Positions 1 to 8,502 of a DNA stretch of 64,000 bases are shown piece by piece (the stretch's first letter is position 1; each line of letters opens with the position of its first letter). The translations under genes and the position numbers were made by a program. The notes beneath the pieces were generated by a model that saw only the letters and a program-made list of their open reading frames with translations, was not told the DNA's origin and ran no database searches. This stretch comes from Anaerolineae bacterium (GTDB lineage: Bacteria; Chloroflexota; Anaerolineae; Aggregatilineales; Phototrophicaceae): contig JABWBO010000007.1 of NCBI GenBank assembly GCA_013360465.1, positions 62,001 to 126,000 on the forward strand, given 5' to 3'.

Positions 1-109
1 CAAAGAGAACCGCTGGGGGGTGTTGGGCGAATTTGCTGAAACAACCGAGCTGTTCAGCAGCCCCAACAGCGAAGAGACCGAGCGCTACATACGGGGCGAA
101 TTCGGTTAA
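1..109 (+). CDS. pstB: Phosphate ABC transporter ATP-binding protein PstB (3' end only)
   Basis: Only the last 35 codons are inside the window, read from base 2 to a TAA at 107-109. The tail resembles the C-terminus of PstB proteins: a Gly-Glu-Phe segment, an ELFSSPNSEETERYIRGEFG ending, and the final Gly typical of this family (E. coli PstB ends in TEDYITGRYG). PstB is the cytoplasmic ATPase that drives high-affinity phosphate uptake through PstA and PstC. The rest of a pst operon would lie to the left, outside the window. The nucleotide-binding motifs are not visible, so the call rests on the tail alone. Confidence 0.75.
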   Translation, partial: KENRWGVLGEFAETTELFSSPNSEETERYIRGEFG

Positions 110-144
110 AGCAACGTATCACGGCGCGGCATTGAAACCCCCAT

Positions 145-180
145 CGCCGGGGCAGGACGAATCGGTCTTCTGCCCTGGCG
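145..180. terminator. Hairpin between convergent pstB and nitrilase genes
   Basis: An 11-bp stem with one G-U pair (left arm 145-155, right arm 170-180) sits between the pstB stop and the stop of the minus-strand hydrolase. Neither side has a good T-run, so intrinsic termination is uncertain. Confidence 0.4.
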
Positions 181-196
181 TCATGAGCGCTGTTTC

Positions 197-985
197 CTAG
201 GCGCCGAAAATGTCCGACCGACGATCCTCGAATACCGGAATGCGGTTGCGCACGACATCGACATAATCCAGGTCGATCTCGGCGGTGACGACGCCAGGAG
301 TCTCGCCAAATTCCACGACGACCTTCCCCCAGGGATCGACGATCATCGAATGTCCGCCGAATACCTTATCGCCGATCTGTCCAACGGCGTTGGTCGCCGC
401 GATATAGCATTGATTCTCGATAGCGCGTGCGATCAGCAGAGTGCGCCAGTGGTCGATTCGTTCGATAGGCCACTCCGCCGGGATGACGATCAGCTTCGCC
501 CCTTGAACCGCATAGCGCCGGAACAATTCCGGAAAACGCAGATCATAACAGATCGCCATGCCGGTCCCCCCCCAGGGGAGGTCCATCAGCAGCGGCGCGG
601 AACCGGCTTGCAGGAAGCGGTCCTCTTCCATCAAACGAAACAGGTGCATCTTGCGGTAAACGCCCAGCAGCTTACCATTCGGCGCGAAGAATGTCCCGCT
701 GTTGGCGACTTCCAGACCGCGTTTTTCCAGTAGAGAGCCGACGATGCTGAGCTTATTCTGCGTCGCCAACGTCGCAATCTGGGCGAAAATACCAACGTTC
801 AGTGGGTTTGCCAGCTCGCGAGCGCGTTCCAGCGCGTAGCCGGTCGACCACAGTTCAGGCAGCAGAAGCAGATGTGACTTACGGAGCGCCGCTTCCGCAA
901 TGTACTCCTCTGCGGTCGCCATATTCTTGCGCGGGTCGCCCAGGGCGATGTTCATTTGCCCCAGGCTGATCATCAATTTGACCAT
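197..985 (-). CDS. Carbon-nitrogen hydrolase (nitrilase superfamily, omega-amidase-like)
   Basis: A 262-residue cytoplasmic hydrolase with the complete nitrilase triad: Glu44 in LLLLPELWSTGY, Lys112 in YRKMHLF and Cys146 in ICYDLRFPEL. The YDLRFPEL context and the length fit the Nit2/YafV/MtnU branch, which removes amide groups from small alpha-keto acid amides such as 2-oxoglutaramate or 2-oxosuccinamate. The exact substrate cannot be read from the sequence. The ATG at 985 has a GAGAG-type ribosome site. It is the last gene of a minus-strand group of four, 7 nt after the preceding stop, so it is probably co-transcribed with the kinase-like, HAD and SDR-like genes. Confidence 0.85.
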   Translation of the reverse strand: MVKLMISLGQMNIALGDPRKNMATAEEYIAEAALRKSHLLLLPELWSTGYALERARELANPLNVGIFAQIATLATQNKLSIVGSLLEKRGLEVANSGTFFAPNGKLLGVYRKMHLFRLMEEDRFLQAGSAPLLMDLPWGGTGMAICYDLRFPELFRRYAVQGAKLIVIPAEWPIERIDHWRTLLIARAIENQCYIAATNAVGQIGDKVFGGHSMIVDPWGKVVVEFGETPGVVTAEIDLDYVDVVRNRIPVFEDRRSDIFGA

Positions 986-992
986 AGCTCTC

Positions 993-1538
993 TCACCCCA
1001 AGTCTACAACGCCCGAACGCTGCCGCCAGTGCGCAACGGCTTCCTCTAGCACCTCATTATCGCTCATTTCTGAGCTGTCGATTTCGATCACGCCGGGGCG
1101 ACCGCGCACCGCCCACTCGCGACGCAGCATGCCGATGGCGCGTTCCCGCTCCGCCGGATCGTGATAGCGCGCGCCCATCGCAATGTGCAGGCGTCGCAGC
1201 ACAGCATCCAGCGACGCCGCCAGACAGACCACGATGGAATTCACCTGAAGCCTTTCCAGAACCCCTACCTGCGCCAGCACATGTCCGCTGATATTCAGCA
1301 CGCTGCCGCGCGCCAGCGAAATCTCGGCGACAACATCGCCTTCCAGCGCCTTGAGCCGCGTCTCGCCGAAGCGAAGGCGAAACTCGTCGATGGGGGTGTC
1401 GACACGGGCTTCCAGCATGGCTTCAAAGTGCAGAAAGGGCATACGCAAACGTTCGGCGATGCGCCGGCTCAAGGCGAGCTGACCAGGTCCAATATACCCA
1501 GTCAGCACGAGATTCTGGTCAAAAGGCGTGGGCTGCAC
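993..1538 (-). CDS. Shikimate kinase-like protein with degenerate P-loop
   Basis: 181 residues with the overall layout of a shikimate kinase: an N-terminal glycine loop, a segment resembling the shikimate-binding helix, an FGE..LK.LE block, then an ISGHVLAQ strand where the family has its Gly-Gly loop. The key catalytic residues are missing. The loop reads G14-YI-G17-P-G19-Q20-L21, so the Walker A Lys and Ser/Thr are replaced by Gln and Leu, and the usual Asp of the substrate site is replaced (PFLHFEAM). It is therefore unlikely to phosphorylate shikimate in the standard way. The start is GTG at 1538. It lies between HAD and nitrilase genes with gaps of 17 and 7 nt. It could be a nucleotide-binding regulator or a non-enzymatic relic. 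Confidence 0.6.
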   Translation of the reverse strand: MQPTPFDQNLVLTGYIGPGQLALSRRIAERLRMPFLHFEAMLEARVDTPIDEFRLRFGETRLKALEGDVVAEISLARGSVLNISGHVLAQVGVLERLQVNSIVVCLAASLDAVLRRLHIAMGARYHDPAERERAIGMLRREWAVRGRPGVIEIDSSEMSDNEVLEEAVAHWRQRSGVVDLG

Positions 1539-1555
1539 GGTCGATCCGCAGGTCC

Positions 1556-2329
1556 TCAGGCATTGCCGGTGACACGCCGCCAGCCCGCATACCAGGCATC
1601 AAGCAGGGACAGCAGTTCGGACAGACTGCGTATGCTGGCGTCGGGCACGACATCGGTGCGCAGCCCGCTTTCGGTGCGTGGAGTCAGACGCAGTACGGCG
1701 CGCATGCCAACACGCTGTGCCCCGACGATGTCAGCGTCGAGATCGTCGCCGACGAATACCGCCTCGGAAGGCGCAGCCCCGACCAGGTCCAGCGCCGCAT
1801 GGAAAATTTCCGCATGCGGCTTGAGCAAGCCGAAATCTGCCGCCGAAATCCGACAAATCGGGAAATAGTCGAACAACCCGTGCGCCGAAAGCTCGATATC
1901 GCGCATACTCATCGGCTGCGGCGCGTTGGTGACGATGCCGATCTTGATCCCCTGGTCGATCAGCTGCTTCAAGCTGGGGACGACATCGGGGAAAACGACC
2001 GTGCCAGGGACGATACCCCAGTTATAGGCGCGCAGCGCCTCTGCCATCTCCAAACCATCCACGGGGACGCCAAATTCGAGCGCCGTCTCCATGATGAGGT
2101 GCCCGACATGCGGCGCGCGCGCCGTTGTTCGCGATACCGACCAGGCATTCATCGCCCGATCGCGGAATCTTCGAGCATAGGCATCGGGATCATCGATGGC
2201 GTAACCGCACATCGCGAAATAGCGCAGCACCCCCTGAAGGTAGGAGCGCTCAAGCACCGCCCAGTCGCTGTCAAAACCGCTCCAGTCGATGAGCGTATCA
2301 TCGAGATCAAACAGCACGGCGCGCAGCAT
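1556..2329 (-). CDS. HAD-superfamily hydrolase
   Basis: A 257-residue protein with the four HAD motifs: FDLDDTLID at the N-terminus (nucleophile and acid Asp), an IVTNAP motif II Thr, a Lys in LLKPHAEIF, and the acidic motif IV FVGDDLDADIVGAQ. The sizeable cap between motifs I and II suggests a C1-type small-molecule phosphatase. The substrate cannot be named. Its ATG directly follows the TGA of the upstream SDR-like gene with no spacer, so the two are translationally coupled. Confidence 0.85.
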   Translation of the reverse strand: MLRAVLFDLDDTLIDWSGFDSDWAVLERSYLQGVLRYFAMCGYAIDDPDAYARRFRDRAMNAWSVSRTTARAPHVGHLIMETALEFGVPVDGLEMAEALRAYNWGIVPGTVVFPDVVPSLKQLIDQGIKIGIVTNAPQPMSMRDIELSAHGLFDYFPICRISAADFGLLKPHAEIFHAALDLVGAAPSEAVFVGDDLDADIVGAQRVGMRAVLRLTPRTESGLRTDVVPDASIRSLSELLSLLDAWYAGWRRVTGNA

Positions 2330-3268
2330 TCAGCGAGCAGCTCCCTCAATCGCGCGCCAGGACAGCAGCACATCATCGATCCCCCGGCGGAAATCGACGA
2401 AACGCGGCGACCAGCCCAGCACCGTCTTCGCCTCGGTCAGGTCTGGATGCACGTGTACTCTGCTGGGATCGACCGCAGTCTCTCCGGAAAGCAGTGCGCG
2501 CAAATTCATCCCACTGCCCTTGGATGGACGGGTCAAGCCCTGAACTTCTGCGAAATAGTTCATGAACTCCAGCGCCGAAGCCGGGTGAGAGTCGGCAATT
2601 GTGAGAGTCACACCCACCGGCTGCTGCTGCACTGCCGCCAGCACGGCACCGGCAGCGTCCGCCGCATGGAGCCAGTAGCCACGCGCCTGAGGATCGCCAG
2701 CGGCGACCGAACGCCCTTTCGCCATGACGCGGCGCGCCTCGCTCAATTCGGGCGAGTCGCCTCCATATACGAAGCCGAAGCGCAGGACGCAGGCGGGGAT
2801 ACCTCCTCCCAGCGCAGACCTTTCGCCAGCCTGCGCCGCTTCGATGAGCGACGCTGCTGCTTCATCTTCGCCGCCGGCGAAGATATAGCTGGTGTGAACC
2901 AGATACTTGACGCCGGCAGCTGCCGCCGCTTCCGCCAGCGCTGCCGCGCCTTCGATCAGCAGGCGAGAATCCCAGGGATCGCCGCCGGGAACGGCATGGT
3001 TGGCGCTTTGCGGCGCGAGATTGACGACCAGGTCCGCTTCGGCAGACAGGATCGCGCTGCGCAGCTCACCGGCGCGCAGTATATCGGCATAGACTGGAAT
3101 GCCGCCGTCAGCGCGCACCGTCTTCGCGCCGTCCATATTATGGGAAGTCGCCCCAAAGACCCGATAGCCCCGTGCGCTCAGCAGACGCACCGCTGCGCGT
3201 CCCGCTGCGCTCGCCGCACCGGTCACGAAAATATTGAGAGCGCCTGCCTGGGTAATTTCGTTCGCCAT
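2330..3268 (-). CDS. NAD(P)-dependent epimerase/dehydratase-like (atypical SDR)
   Basis: About 312 residues with a Rossmann start (NIFVTGAASAAGRAAVRLL), an acidic second strand region (VYADI), an NLAPQSAN strand, and a C-terminal half typical of extended SDRs acting on nucleotide sugars. The usual catalytic Tyr-x-x-x-Lys is not visible: after the HTSYIFAGG strand there is no Tyr followed three residues later by Lys. The family link is good but enzymatic activity is doubtful. ATG 3268 was chosen because the domain begins ten residues later; an upstream ATG (3280) and TTG (3292) in frame are possible. It is the first gene of the minus-strand group ending at 197. Confidence 0.7.
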   Translation of the reverse strand: MANEITQAGALNIFVTGAASAAGRAAVRLLSARGYRVFGATSHNMDGAKTVRADGGIPVYADILRAGELRSAILSAEADLVVNLAPQSANHAVPGGDPWDSRLLIEGAAALAEAAAAAGVKYLVHTSYIFAGGEDEAAASLIEAAQAGERSALGGGIPACVLRFGFVYGGDSPELSEARRVMAKGRSVAAGDPQARGYWLHAADAAGAVLAAVQQQPVGVTLTIADSHPASALEFMNYFAEVQGLTRPSKGSGMNLRALLSGETAVDPSRVHVHPDLTEAKTVLGWSPRFVDFRRGIDDVLLSWRAIEGAAR

Positions 3269-3361
3269 GTCCGTTCCCATGTCATTGTGCAAGTCGAAGT
3301 CTGCCGATTATGCCATGCCAGAAGAAGGGTATCAAGAAAACGAGTCATTCTGAAATAACAA

Positions 3362-3391
3362 CGCCGGGGCAGCGAATCGTCCACCCCGGCG
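3362..3391 (-). terminator. Rho-independent terminator after the MoxR gene
   Basis: A perfect 8-bp GC stem (3362-3369 with 3384-3391), followed on the minus strand by a T-rich run, lies 35 nt beyond the stop of the MoxR gene and before the next minus-strand gene group. Confidence 0.6.
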
Positions 3392-3426
3392 CATGCTCCC
3401 TGCTGCGCGGATACCCGCACCGGTTC

Positions 3427-4395
3427 TCAATTGCTCCAGTCGCCCCCACCGCCGCGCCGCCCGCCGCGCCGCATATCGCGATCCAGCGGGTGCGACCGCC
3501 CTCCAAGCAACGCCCGTTTGGCTTTCTGCACATCCGACTCATGCTTCAGAAGCACGGTCAGCGTGTTCTCCAGCGTTTCACGGTCGAGGTTGTCGGCATT
3601 GAGCATCACCAGCGCCCGCGCCCAATCGATGGTCTCGGATACGCTGGGATTCTTCTTCAGGTCCAGCCCGCGCAGTGCCTGCACGACATCGACCGCTTCA
3701 CGCGCCAGCTTCTCGCGAATTTCCGGGACGCGCATACGCACGATGCTGATCTCCGTCTCGGCGTTCGGGTAATCGATGAACAGGTACAGACAGCGCCGCT
3801 TGAGCGCCTCAGAAAGCTCGCGGGTGTTGTTGCTGGTCAGCAGCACAATCGGCTGATGTGTCGCCGTGATCGTGCCCAGTTCAGGAATGGAAACCTGGAA
3901 ATCGCTCAGGATTTCCAGCAAGAACGCCTCGAACTCGGCGTCCGCCCGGTCGATCTCGTCGATCAGCAGGACAACCGGTTGAGGCGAGGTGATCGCCTTC
4001 AGCAAAGGACGCGCCAATAGAAAGCGGTTGGAGAAGAAAACATCTTCTTCCTTCGCCAACCGGTCAGCGGCGCTGGTCAAGGACTCCGCCTCGGAAAGAA
4101 TCTGGCTGAGCTTGTCGCGCAGAAGCTGGGTGTACAACATCTGCTTGGCATATTCCCACTCATAGAGCGCCTTGCTCTCGTCCAGTCCTTCATAGCATTG
4201 CAGGCGGATGAGCGGGCGGCTGCTGATCTTCGACCACGCCTTCGCCAGCTCCGTCTTTCCCACGCCCGCCGGACCTTCCGCGAGGACAGGCTTTCCCAGC
4301 CGATCCGCCAGAAACATCACGGTCGCAATATCATCAGTCGCGATGTACTGCTGTTCGCGAAGGGACGTTTTTACCTGGCTGATGTCATTGAGCAT
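3427..4395 (-). CDS. MoxR-family AAA+ ATPase
   Basis: 322 residues. Walker A is GPAGVGKT at residues 41-48 and Walker B is VVLLIDEIDRAD around 141-153. A sensor-1-like LLTSNNTRELSEALKRRCLY segment follows, and the protein ends in a Gly/Arg-rich tail. MoxR ATPases act as chaperones that mature or activate partner proteins, often with VWA-domain proteins. No VWA gene is adjacent here, so the client is unknown. The ATG at 4395 has an AGGA site 8 nt upstream. It follows uppS by 35 nt on the same strand and may be the distal gene of the frr-uppS unit. Confidence 0.9.
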   Translation of the reverse strand: MLNDISQVKTSLREQQYIATDDIATVMFLADRLGKPVLAEGPAGVGKTELAKAWSKISSRPLIRLQCYEGLDESKALYEWEYAKQMLYTQLLRDKLSQILSEAESLTSAADRLAKEEDVFFSNRFLLARPLLKAITSPQPVVLLIDEIDRADAEFEAFLLEILSDFQVSIPELGTITATHQPIVLLTSNNTRELSEALKRRCLYLFIDYPNAETEISIVRMRVPEIREKLAREAVDVVQALRGLDLKKNPSVSETIDWARALVMLNADNLDRETLENTLTVLLKHESDVQKAKRALLGGRSHPLDRDMRRGGRRGGGGDWSN

Positions 4396-4430
4396 AAGTT
4401 TGTCCTATCGTCTTTCGCTGAAGCTTCGGA

Positions 4431-5189
4431 TCACTCAATTTGCTCATCGGTCTTTCCGTAGCGGCGCTTGCGGCGACCATATTCCGCCACCGCCTTGTGC
4501 AGTTCCGCCTCATCGAAGTCGGGCCAATAGGTCGATGTCGCATAGTATTCGGCGTACGCCCCCTGCCAGATGAGGAAATTGCTCACCCGCAGCTCGCCGC
4601 TGGTGCGGATAATCAGGTCGGGATCGGGCAGATCGCTGGTGTACATATAATGGCTGAGCAGCGCTTCGTTGACCTCATCGGCGGGGATACCCTCACGGAT
4701 GATGCGCTGCACAGCATTGATAATCTCGTCACGTCCGCCGTAGTTGAAAGCGATATTGACGATCAGGCGGTGATTGTCGCGGGTCATTTCCATCGCCTGT
4801 CGAATCTTGCGCTGAAGCCGTGAGCCTATCCCCTCCAGCCTGCCGATGTGGCGAAGCTGCACGCCATTTTTGTGCAGAGCCGTTAACTCGCGGTCGATGA
4901 CGGTCTCCAGGATGCGCAGAAGCATCTGAACTTCACTCGGCGGGCGGGACCAGTTCTCAGTCGAAAAGGCATAGATGGTCAGAATCTCGATGCCGATTTC
5001 CGCCGCGCATTCGAAGATGCGCCGCAGGTTTTCCGTACCCTGACGGTGCCCCTCGGAACGCGGCAGCCCGCGTTCCTTCGCCCACCGTCCGTTTCCATCC
5101 ATGATGATGGCGACATGACGCGGCACACGCCCATTCGGTTGGACTGCGATCTTTCGTAACTCCTCTTGCACCGCTGCGACCATCATCAT
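4431..5189 (-). CDS. uppS: Isoprenyl (undecaprenyl) diphosphate synthase
   Basis: 252 residues with the cis-prenyltransferase signature [14 protein letters not shown] (catalytic Asp31), the [12 protein letters not shown] segment, [26 protein letters not shown]-like block and the [15 protein letters not shown] motif. It condenses isopentenyl diphosphate units onto farnesyl diphosphate to give the C55 carrier needed for peptidoglycan and surface polymers. Three ATG codons in tandem begin the ORF, with AAAGG just upstream. It starts 9 nt after frr. The frr-uppS order is widely conserved, but cdsA, often next in line, is 9 kb away here. Confidence 0.96.
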   Translation of the reverse strand: MMMVAAVQEELRKIAVQPNGRVPRHVAIIMDGNGRWAKERGLPRSEGHRQGTENLRRIFECAAEIGIEILTIYAFSTENWSRPPSEVQMLLRILETVIDRELTALHKNGVQLRHIGRLEGIGSRLQRKIRQAMEMTRDNHRLIVNIAFNYGGRDEIINAVQRIIREGIPADEVNEALLSHYMYTSDLPDPDLIIRTSGELRVSNFLIWQGAYAEYYATSTYWPDFDEAELHKAVAEYGRRKRRYGKTDEQIE

Positions 5190-5198
5190 CTGCCTTTG

Positions 5199-5756
5199 CT
5201 AGACCTCAAGGATTTCTTTCTCTTTGGCGTGGCTGCGCGCCTCCACATCAGCGATGAATTTGTCTGTCATCTTCTGTATTTCCGCTTCGCCGCGCTTGAG
5301 TTCGTCCTCCGAGATCATCCCTTCTTTCTCGAATTCCTTGAGGTCGTCGTTGCTGCCCCGGCGCACATTGCGGATGGCGACGCGGGTCTCTTCGGTCTTT
5401 CGGTGCAGGAATTTGACGAGGTCCTGACGGCGTTCGCGGGTCAGCGGCGGCATGTTCAGGCGAATGGATTCGCCATCAACATTCGGATTGATGCCCAGGT
5501 CGGACGCCTGGATCGCCTTCTCAATGGGCTTCACGCTGGATTTCTCGAAGGGGCGGATGAGGATCTGCATCGGCTCCGGCGTCGAAATCGTGGCGATCTG
5601 CCGCAGCTCGGTCATCTGACCGTAATAATCGACATGCAGGCGATCCACCAGTGCAGGACTGGCGCGCCCGGTTCGAATACCCGACAGCTCTTCTTCGAAG
5701 ACCTGCAGGGTCGAACGCATCTTGTGGGTTGCTTCCTTTAGGACGTCCTCGATCAT
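5199..5756 (-). CDS. frr: Ribosome recycling factor
   Basis: A 185-residue protein matching RRF throughout: the IRTGRASPALVDRLHVDYYG block, an ISTPEPMQILIRPFE block, INPNVDGESIRLNMPPLTRERR, and a long charged C-terminal helix. With EF-G it splits post-termination ribosomes. It is the promoter-proximal gene of frr-uppS. The ATG at 5756 has no clear Shine-Dalgarno sequence in the preceding 15 nt, although a strong AAGGAGGAG occurs about 35 nt farther upstream. Confidence 0.97.
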   Translation of the reverse strand: MIEDVLKEATHKMRSTLQVFEEELSGIRTGRASPALVDRLHVDYYGQMTELRQIATISTPEPMQILIRPFEKSSVKPIEKAIQASDLGINPNVDGESIRLNMPPLTRERRQDLVKFLHRKTEETRVAIRNVRRGSNDDLKEFEKEGMISEDELKRGEAEIQKMTDKFIADVEARSHAKEKEILEV

Positions 5757-5912
5757 GTTGGGTATAGCGCGACTGAAACAGCCCGGCGCGCTCCTCCTTA
5801 AGCTGTATAGATAAGCGACATCAAGTGCAGCATGTATTGCCAGACCTGCTCAATACACGAGACATCTCTCATGATACACGATTTGGGCTGATGATCCCTA
5901 AACCCGCTCCGC

Positions 5913-6674
5913 TCAGGCGTGCGCCCACCCGCTCCAGCCGCGCGCCTGCCATGCCGCGTACAGCGCCACCGAGCCGACGGTCGCCACGTTGAGGCTGGCG
6001 ACGGAGCCGCGCATCGGCAGCGACACCAGCAGATCACAGGTGTCGCGCACCAGGCGGCGCAGCCCTTCCCCTTCACTGCCCAGCAGCAGCCCCAGGGGCA
6101 TATTGAGATCGGTCTTGTCGATGGGCGCGACATTGGGTCCTACATCCAAGCCGACCATCCAGACATCCTTCTCCTTCAGATCGCGCATCGCCTGGACCAG
6201 GTTGGTCACCTGAACCACCTGAAGATGCTCGACCGCCCCCGATGAGGCGCTCACCACCGCCGGCGTCACCGCGACGTTGCGCCGCTCCTGCATGACGATG
6301 CCATGCACGCCGACGGCGTCGGCGACACGCATCAGCGTGCCGACGTTCTGCGGGTCTTTGAGCAGGTCCAGCAGCAGGATCAGCGGCTTCTCGTCGCGCT
6401 TCTTGCTCAGTGCGAGGACTGCTTCCAGATCGACGTAGGGATAGGGGCTGACGCGCAGCGCCATGTTCTGATGTGTCGTGCTTTGGGTGACATCATCGAG
6501 GATGCGCCGAGGAACTCGCTTCACCGGGACGCCGCGCTCGGCGGCAATCGCCAGGATTTCGCCAACGATTCCGCGCGTATCCGCCGTCTCACCCAGGAGC
6601 AGTTGATCGATATTCCGCCGCGACGCTCTCAGCGTCTCCATGACGGGCCAGTGCCCGTAGATGAACTCTGTCAT
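5913..6674 (-). CDS. rlmB: 23S rRNA 2'-O-methyltransferase, RlmB/TrmH family (SpoU)
   Basis: 253 residues. The N-terminal ~80 residues form the substrate-binding domain typical of RlmB (IYGHWPVMETL start). The SPOUT core follows with its three motifs: DPQNVGTLMRVADAVG, LLLGSEGEGLRRL and LPMRGSVASLNVATVGSVAL. These build the knotted SAM site. It likely methylates the 2'-OH of a guanosine in 23S rRNA (G2251 in E. coli); members of the family can differ in target. The 156-bp gap to frr holds no gene that I can support. Confidence 0.88.
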   Translation of the reverse strand: MTEFIYGHWPVMETLRASRRNIDQLLLGETADTRGIVGEILAIAAERGVPVKRVPRRILDDVTQSTTHQNMALRVSPYPYVDLEAVLALSKKRDEKPLILLLDLLKDPQNVGTLMRVADAVGVHGIVMQERRNVAVTPAVVSASSGAVEHLQVVQVTNLVQAMRDLKEKDVWMVGLDVGPNVAPIDKTDLNMPLGLLLGSEGEGLRRLVRDTCDLLVSLPMRGSVASLNVATVGSVALYAAWQARGWSGWAHA

Positions 6675-6764
6675 GACATCTCACCCGATTCCCGATACAG
6701 GGCTAGAATAGCACGATTGTAGATCAGAAGCGGGTGTGAACGTAGGTCTTCTGCGCATTCGCAC

Positions 6765-8435
6765 ATGTGGGAGGCAAAGGGCGTGGGGCATCAGCGAATT
6801 GACCGATCAGAATGGCGCTGGGTCGCGCTCTTCGCGAGCGTCGTCATGCTCGTGACCACGATTCCCTACTGGCTCGCCTGGGGAGAGGATGGATGGCTCT
6901 CCGGCATGGGCGATCTAACTTTCAGCGGGTTCTTCTACGGCGTCGAAGACGGGCATTCCTACCTGGGCAAGATGCGCCAGGGCGCGCGCGGCGAACTGAG
7001 CTTCAGCCTGTTCTACACGTCGGAAGCGCATGAGGCGGAGCCGCTCGTCTTCCTGCCCTATCTCCTGCCTGGATGGGTCGTCGGCAGGGTCATCGACTCG
7101 GACGATCCGGCGCTGACCCCGGCGCTGCTCGGCGTCTTCCATCTGATGCGCGTCGTCTTCGGCGCGCTGATGATCGCCGTCATCTATGCCTTTGTGTCGC
7201 GCTTCCTCGATCAGGTCCGTCTGCGCCGCTTGGCGCTGGCGCTGGGGGTTTTCGGCGGTGGTCTGGGGATTATCCAGATGCTCGTCCTGCCTGGACACAC
7301 GCCGCTGGAGATGTACACGCCGGAAGCTGCCTCCTGGCTGATTCTGCTCGGCATCCCGCACCTGGCGCTGGCTCGCGCCGCGCTGCTCGGCGGGCTGCTG
7401 GCGCTGATCGACGCTCAGGATCAGCCGCGCTGGTTCGGTCGTGTGCTGATCGCGGGGCTGTGCTGGCTGATCACCGGTCTCGCCGTGCCCTTCTATCTGG
7501 CAATCCTCTACTGCATCGCCGGCGCGTGGGGTTTAGCGGCGCTGATTCGAACACGCCGCTTCCCAACGGCGTTATTCCTCCGAGCAGCTGCCGCCTGCGG
7601 GCTAACGCTGCCCCTGTTCCTCCACTATGCCGCCATCTTCACCGGAAATCCGGCGTTTGTCGTCTGGTCGGTGCAGAATAACCTGCCCTCTCCCCCCATA
7701 CTGGACTACTTGTTCACCTATGGGCTGATCGGCGTCCTGGCGCTGATCGCCTTCTTTCGCCTCCCTCGCGAGATGGAACGGCGTTTCATGCTCCTCATCG
7801 GCTGGCTCGCCGCTGTGCCCTTTCTCGTCTACCTGCCGATCAACGTGCAGCGGCGGATGAGCGAGGCGGTCCTGATTCCCCTGGCGATCTTCTCCGCTAT
7901 CACCCTCGACCGGATACGCCGCCTGCCGCGACTCGTGATCATCGCTGCGCTCTGCTCTTCCAGCGTGGTGCTGCTGGCAGGGAACTTCTTCCTTACTGGC
8001 GACAAGACCTATCCTGGCTTTCAGCCGACTGCTCGTATCGCCGCCTTCCACTGGCTGAGCGCGCACGCCGAACCGGGGGCAGTCATCATGACGGCGGTCG
8101 AGACCGGCAACGCCCTGCCCGCCTACGCCGATCTGCGCGTTTTCATGGGGCACGGACCGGAGACGCTGTATTGGTTGGGCAAGACGGCACAGCTCGAAGC
8201 ATTTTATGAGTCAAGGATGACTGACGCCGAGATCCTCGATCTGGCGCGCCATCCCTGCGCACCGTCGTTCGAGTGTGAGGGACCGCTGCGCTACATCTAC
8301 TACGGGCGGGACGAGGGCAACCCGCCGGCTGATGGGGCTATGCCTCGATGGGTGCAGGTCCTCGCGCCGACGCTCATCTACAGCCAGGACGGCGTCGATA
8401 TCTATGAGGTGATGTCGCTGCCGGAGGCAGGATAG
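6765..8435 (+). CDS. Multi-pass membrane protein, glycosyltransferase-like
   Basis: 556 residues with roughly ten hydrophobic helices: a first TM near residues 20-40, a long periplasmic loop with GVEDGHSYLGKM, then a dense block of TMs to about residue 420 and a soluble C-terminal part. Acidic residues in the first loop and the dense helix packing resemble GT-C type (PMT/ArnT-like) glycosyltransferases, but no family signature is decisive. The gene is divergent from rlmB. A TAGAAT hexamer at 6704-6709 could be its -10. The ATG at 6765 has no clear ribosome site. Confidence 0.6.
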   Translation: MWEAKGVGHQRIDRSEWRWVALFASVVMLVTTIPYWLAWGEDGWLSGMGDLTFSGFFYGVEDGHSYLGKMRQGARGELSFSLFYTSEAHEAEPLVFLPYLLPGWVVGRVIDSDDPALTPALLGVFHLMRVVFGALMIAVIYAFVSRFLDQVRLRRLALALGVFGGGLGIIQMLVLPGHTPLEMYTPEAASWLILLGIPHLALARAALLGGLLALIDAQDQPRWFGRVLIAGLCWLITGLAVPFYLAILYCIAGAWGLAALIRTRRFPTALFLRAAAACGLTLPLFLHYAAIFTGNPAFVVWSVQNNLPSPPILDYLFTYGLIGVLALIAFFRLPREMERRFMLLIGWLAAVPFLVYLPINVQRRMSEAVLIPLAIFSAITLDRIRRLPRLVIIAALCSSSVVLLAGNFFLTGDKTYPGFQPTARIAAFHWLSAHAEPGAVIMTAVETGNALPAYADLRVFMGHGPETLYWLGKTAQLEAFYESRMTDAEILDLARHPCAPSFECEGPLRYIYYGRDEGNPPADGAMPRWVQVLAPTLIYSQDGVDIYEVMSLPEAG

Positions 8436-8502
8436 AGTCGCGCTGTGGCGACCGATCATCGATACGGTAGAACGGCAGTTGCAATCCCGATGACGCGCCG
8501 CC

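Noticed and set aside
1799-3358. 519-codon plus-strand open frame
   Set aside because: It crosses antisense to the HAD and SDR-like genes, has shadow-like composition and no ribosome site or motif.
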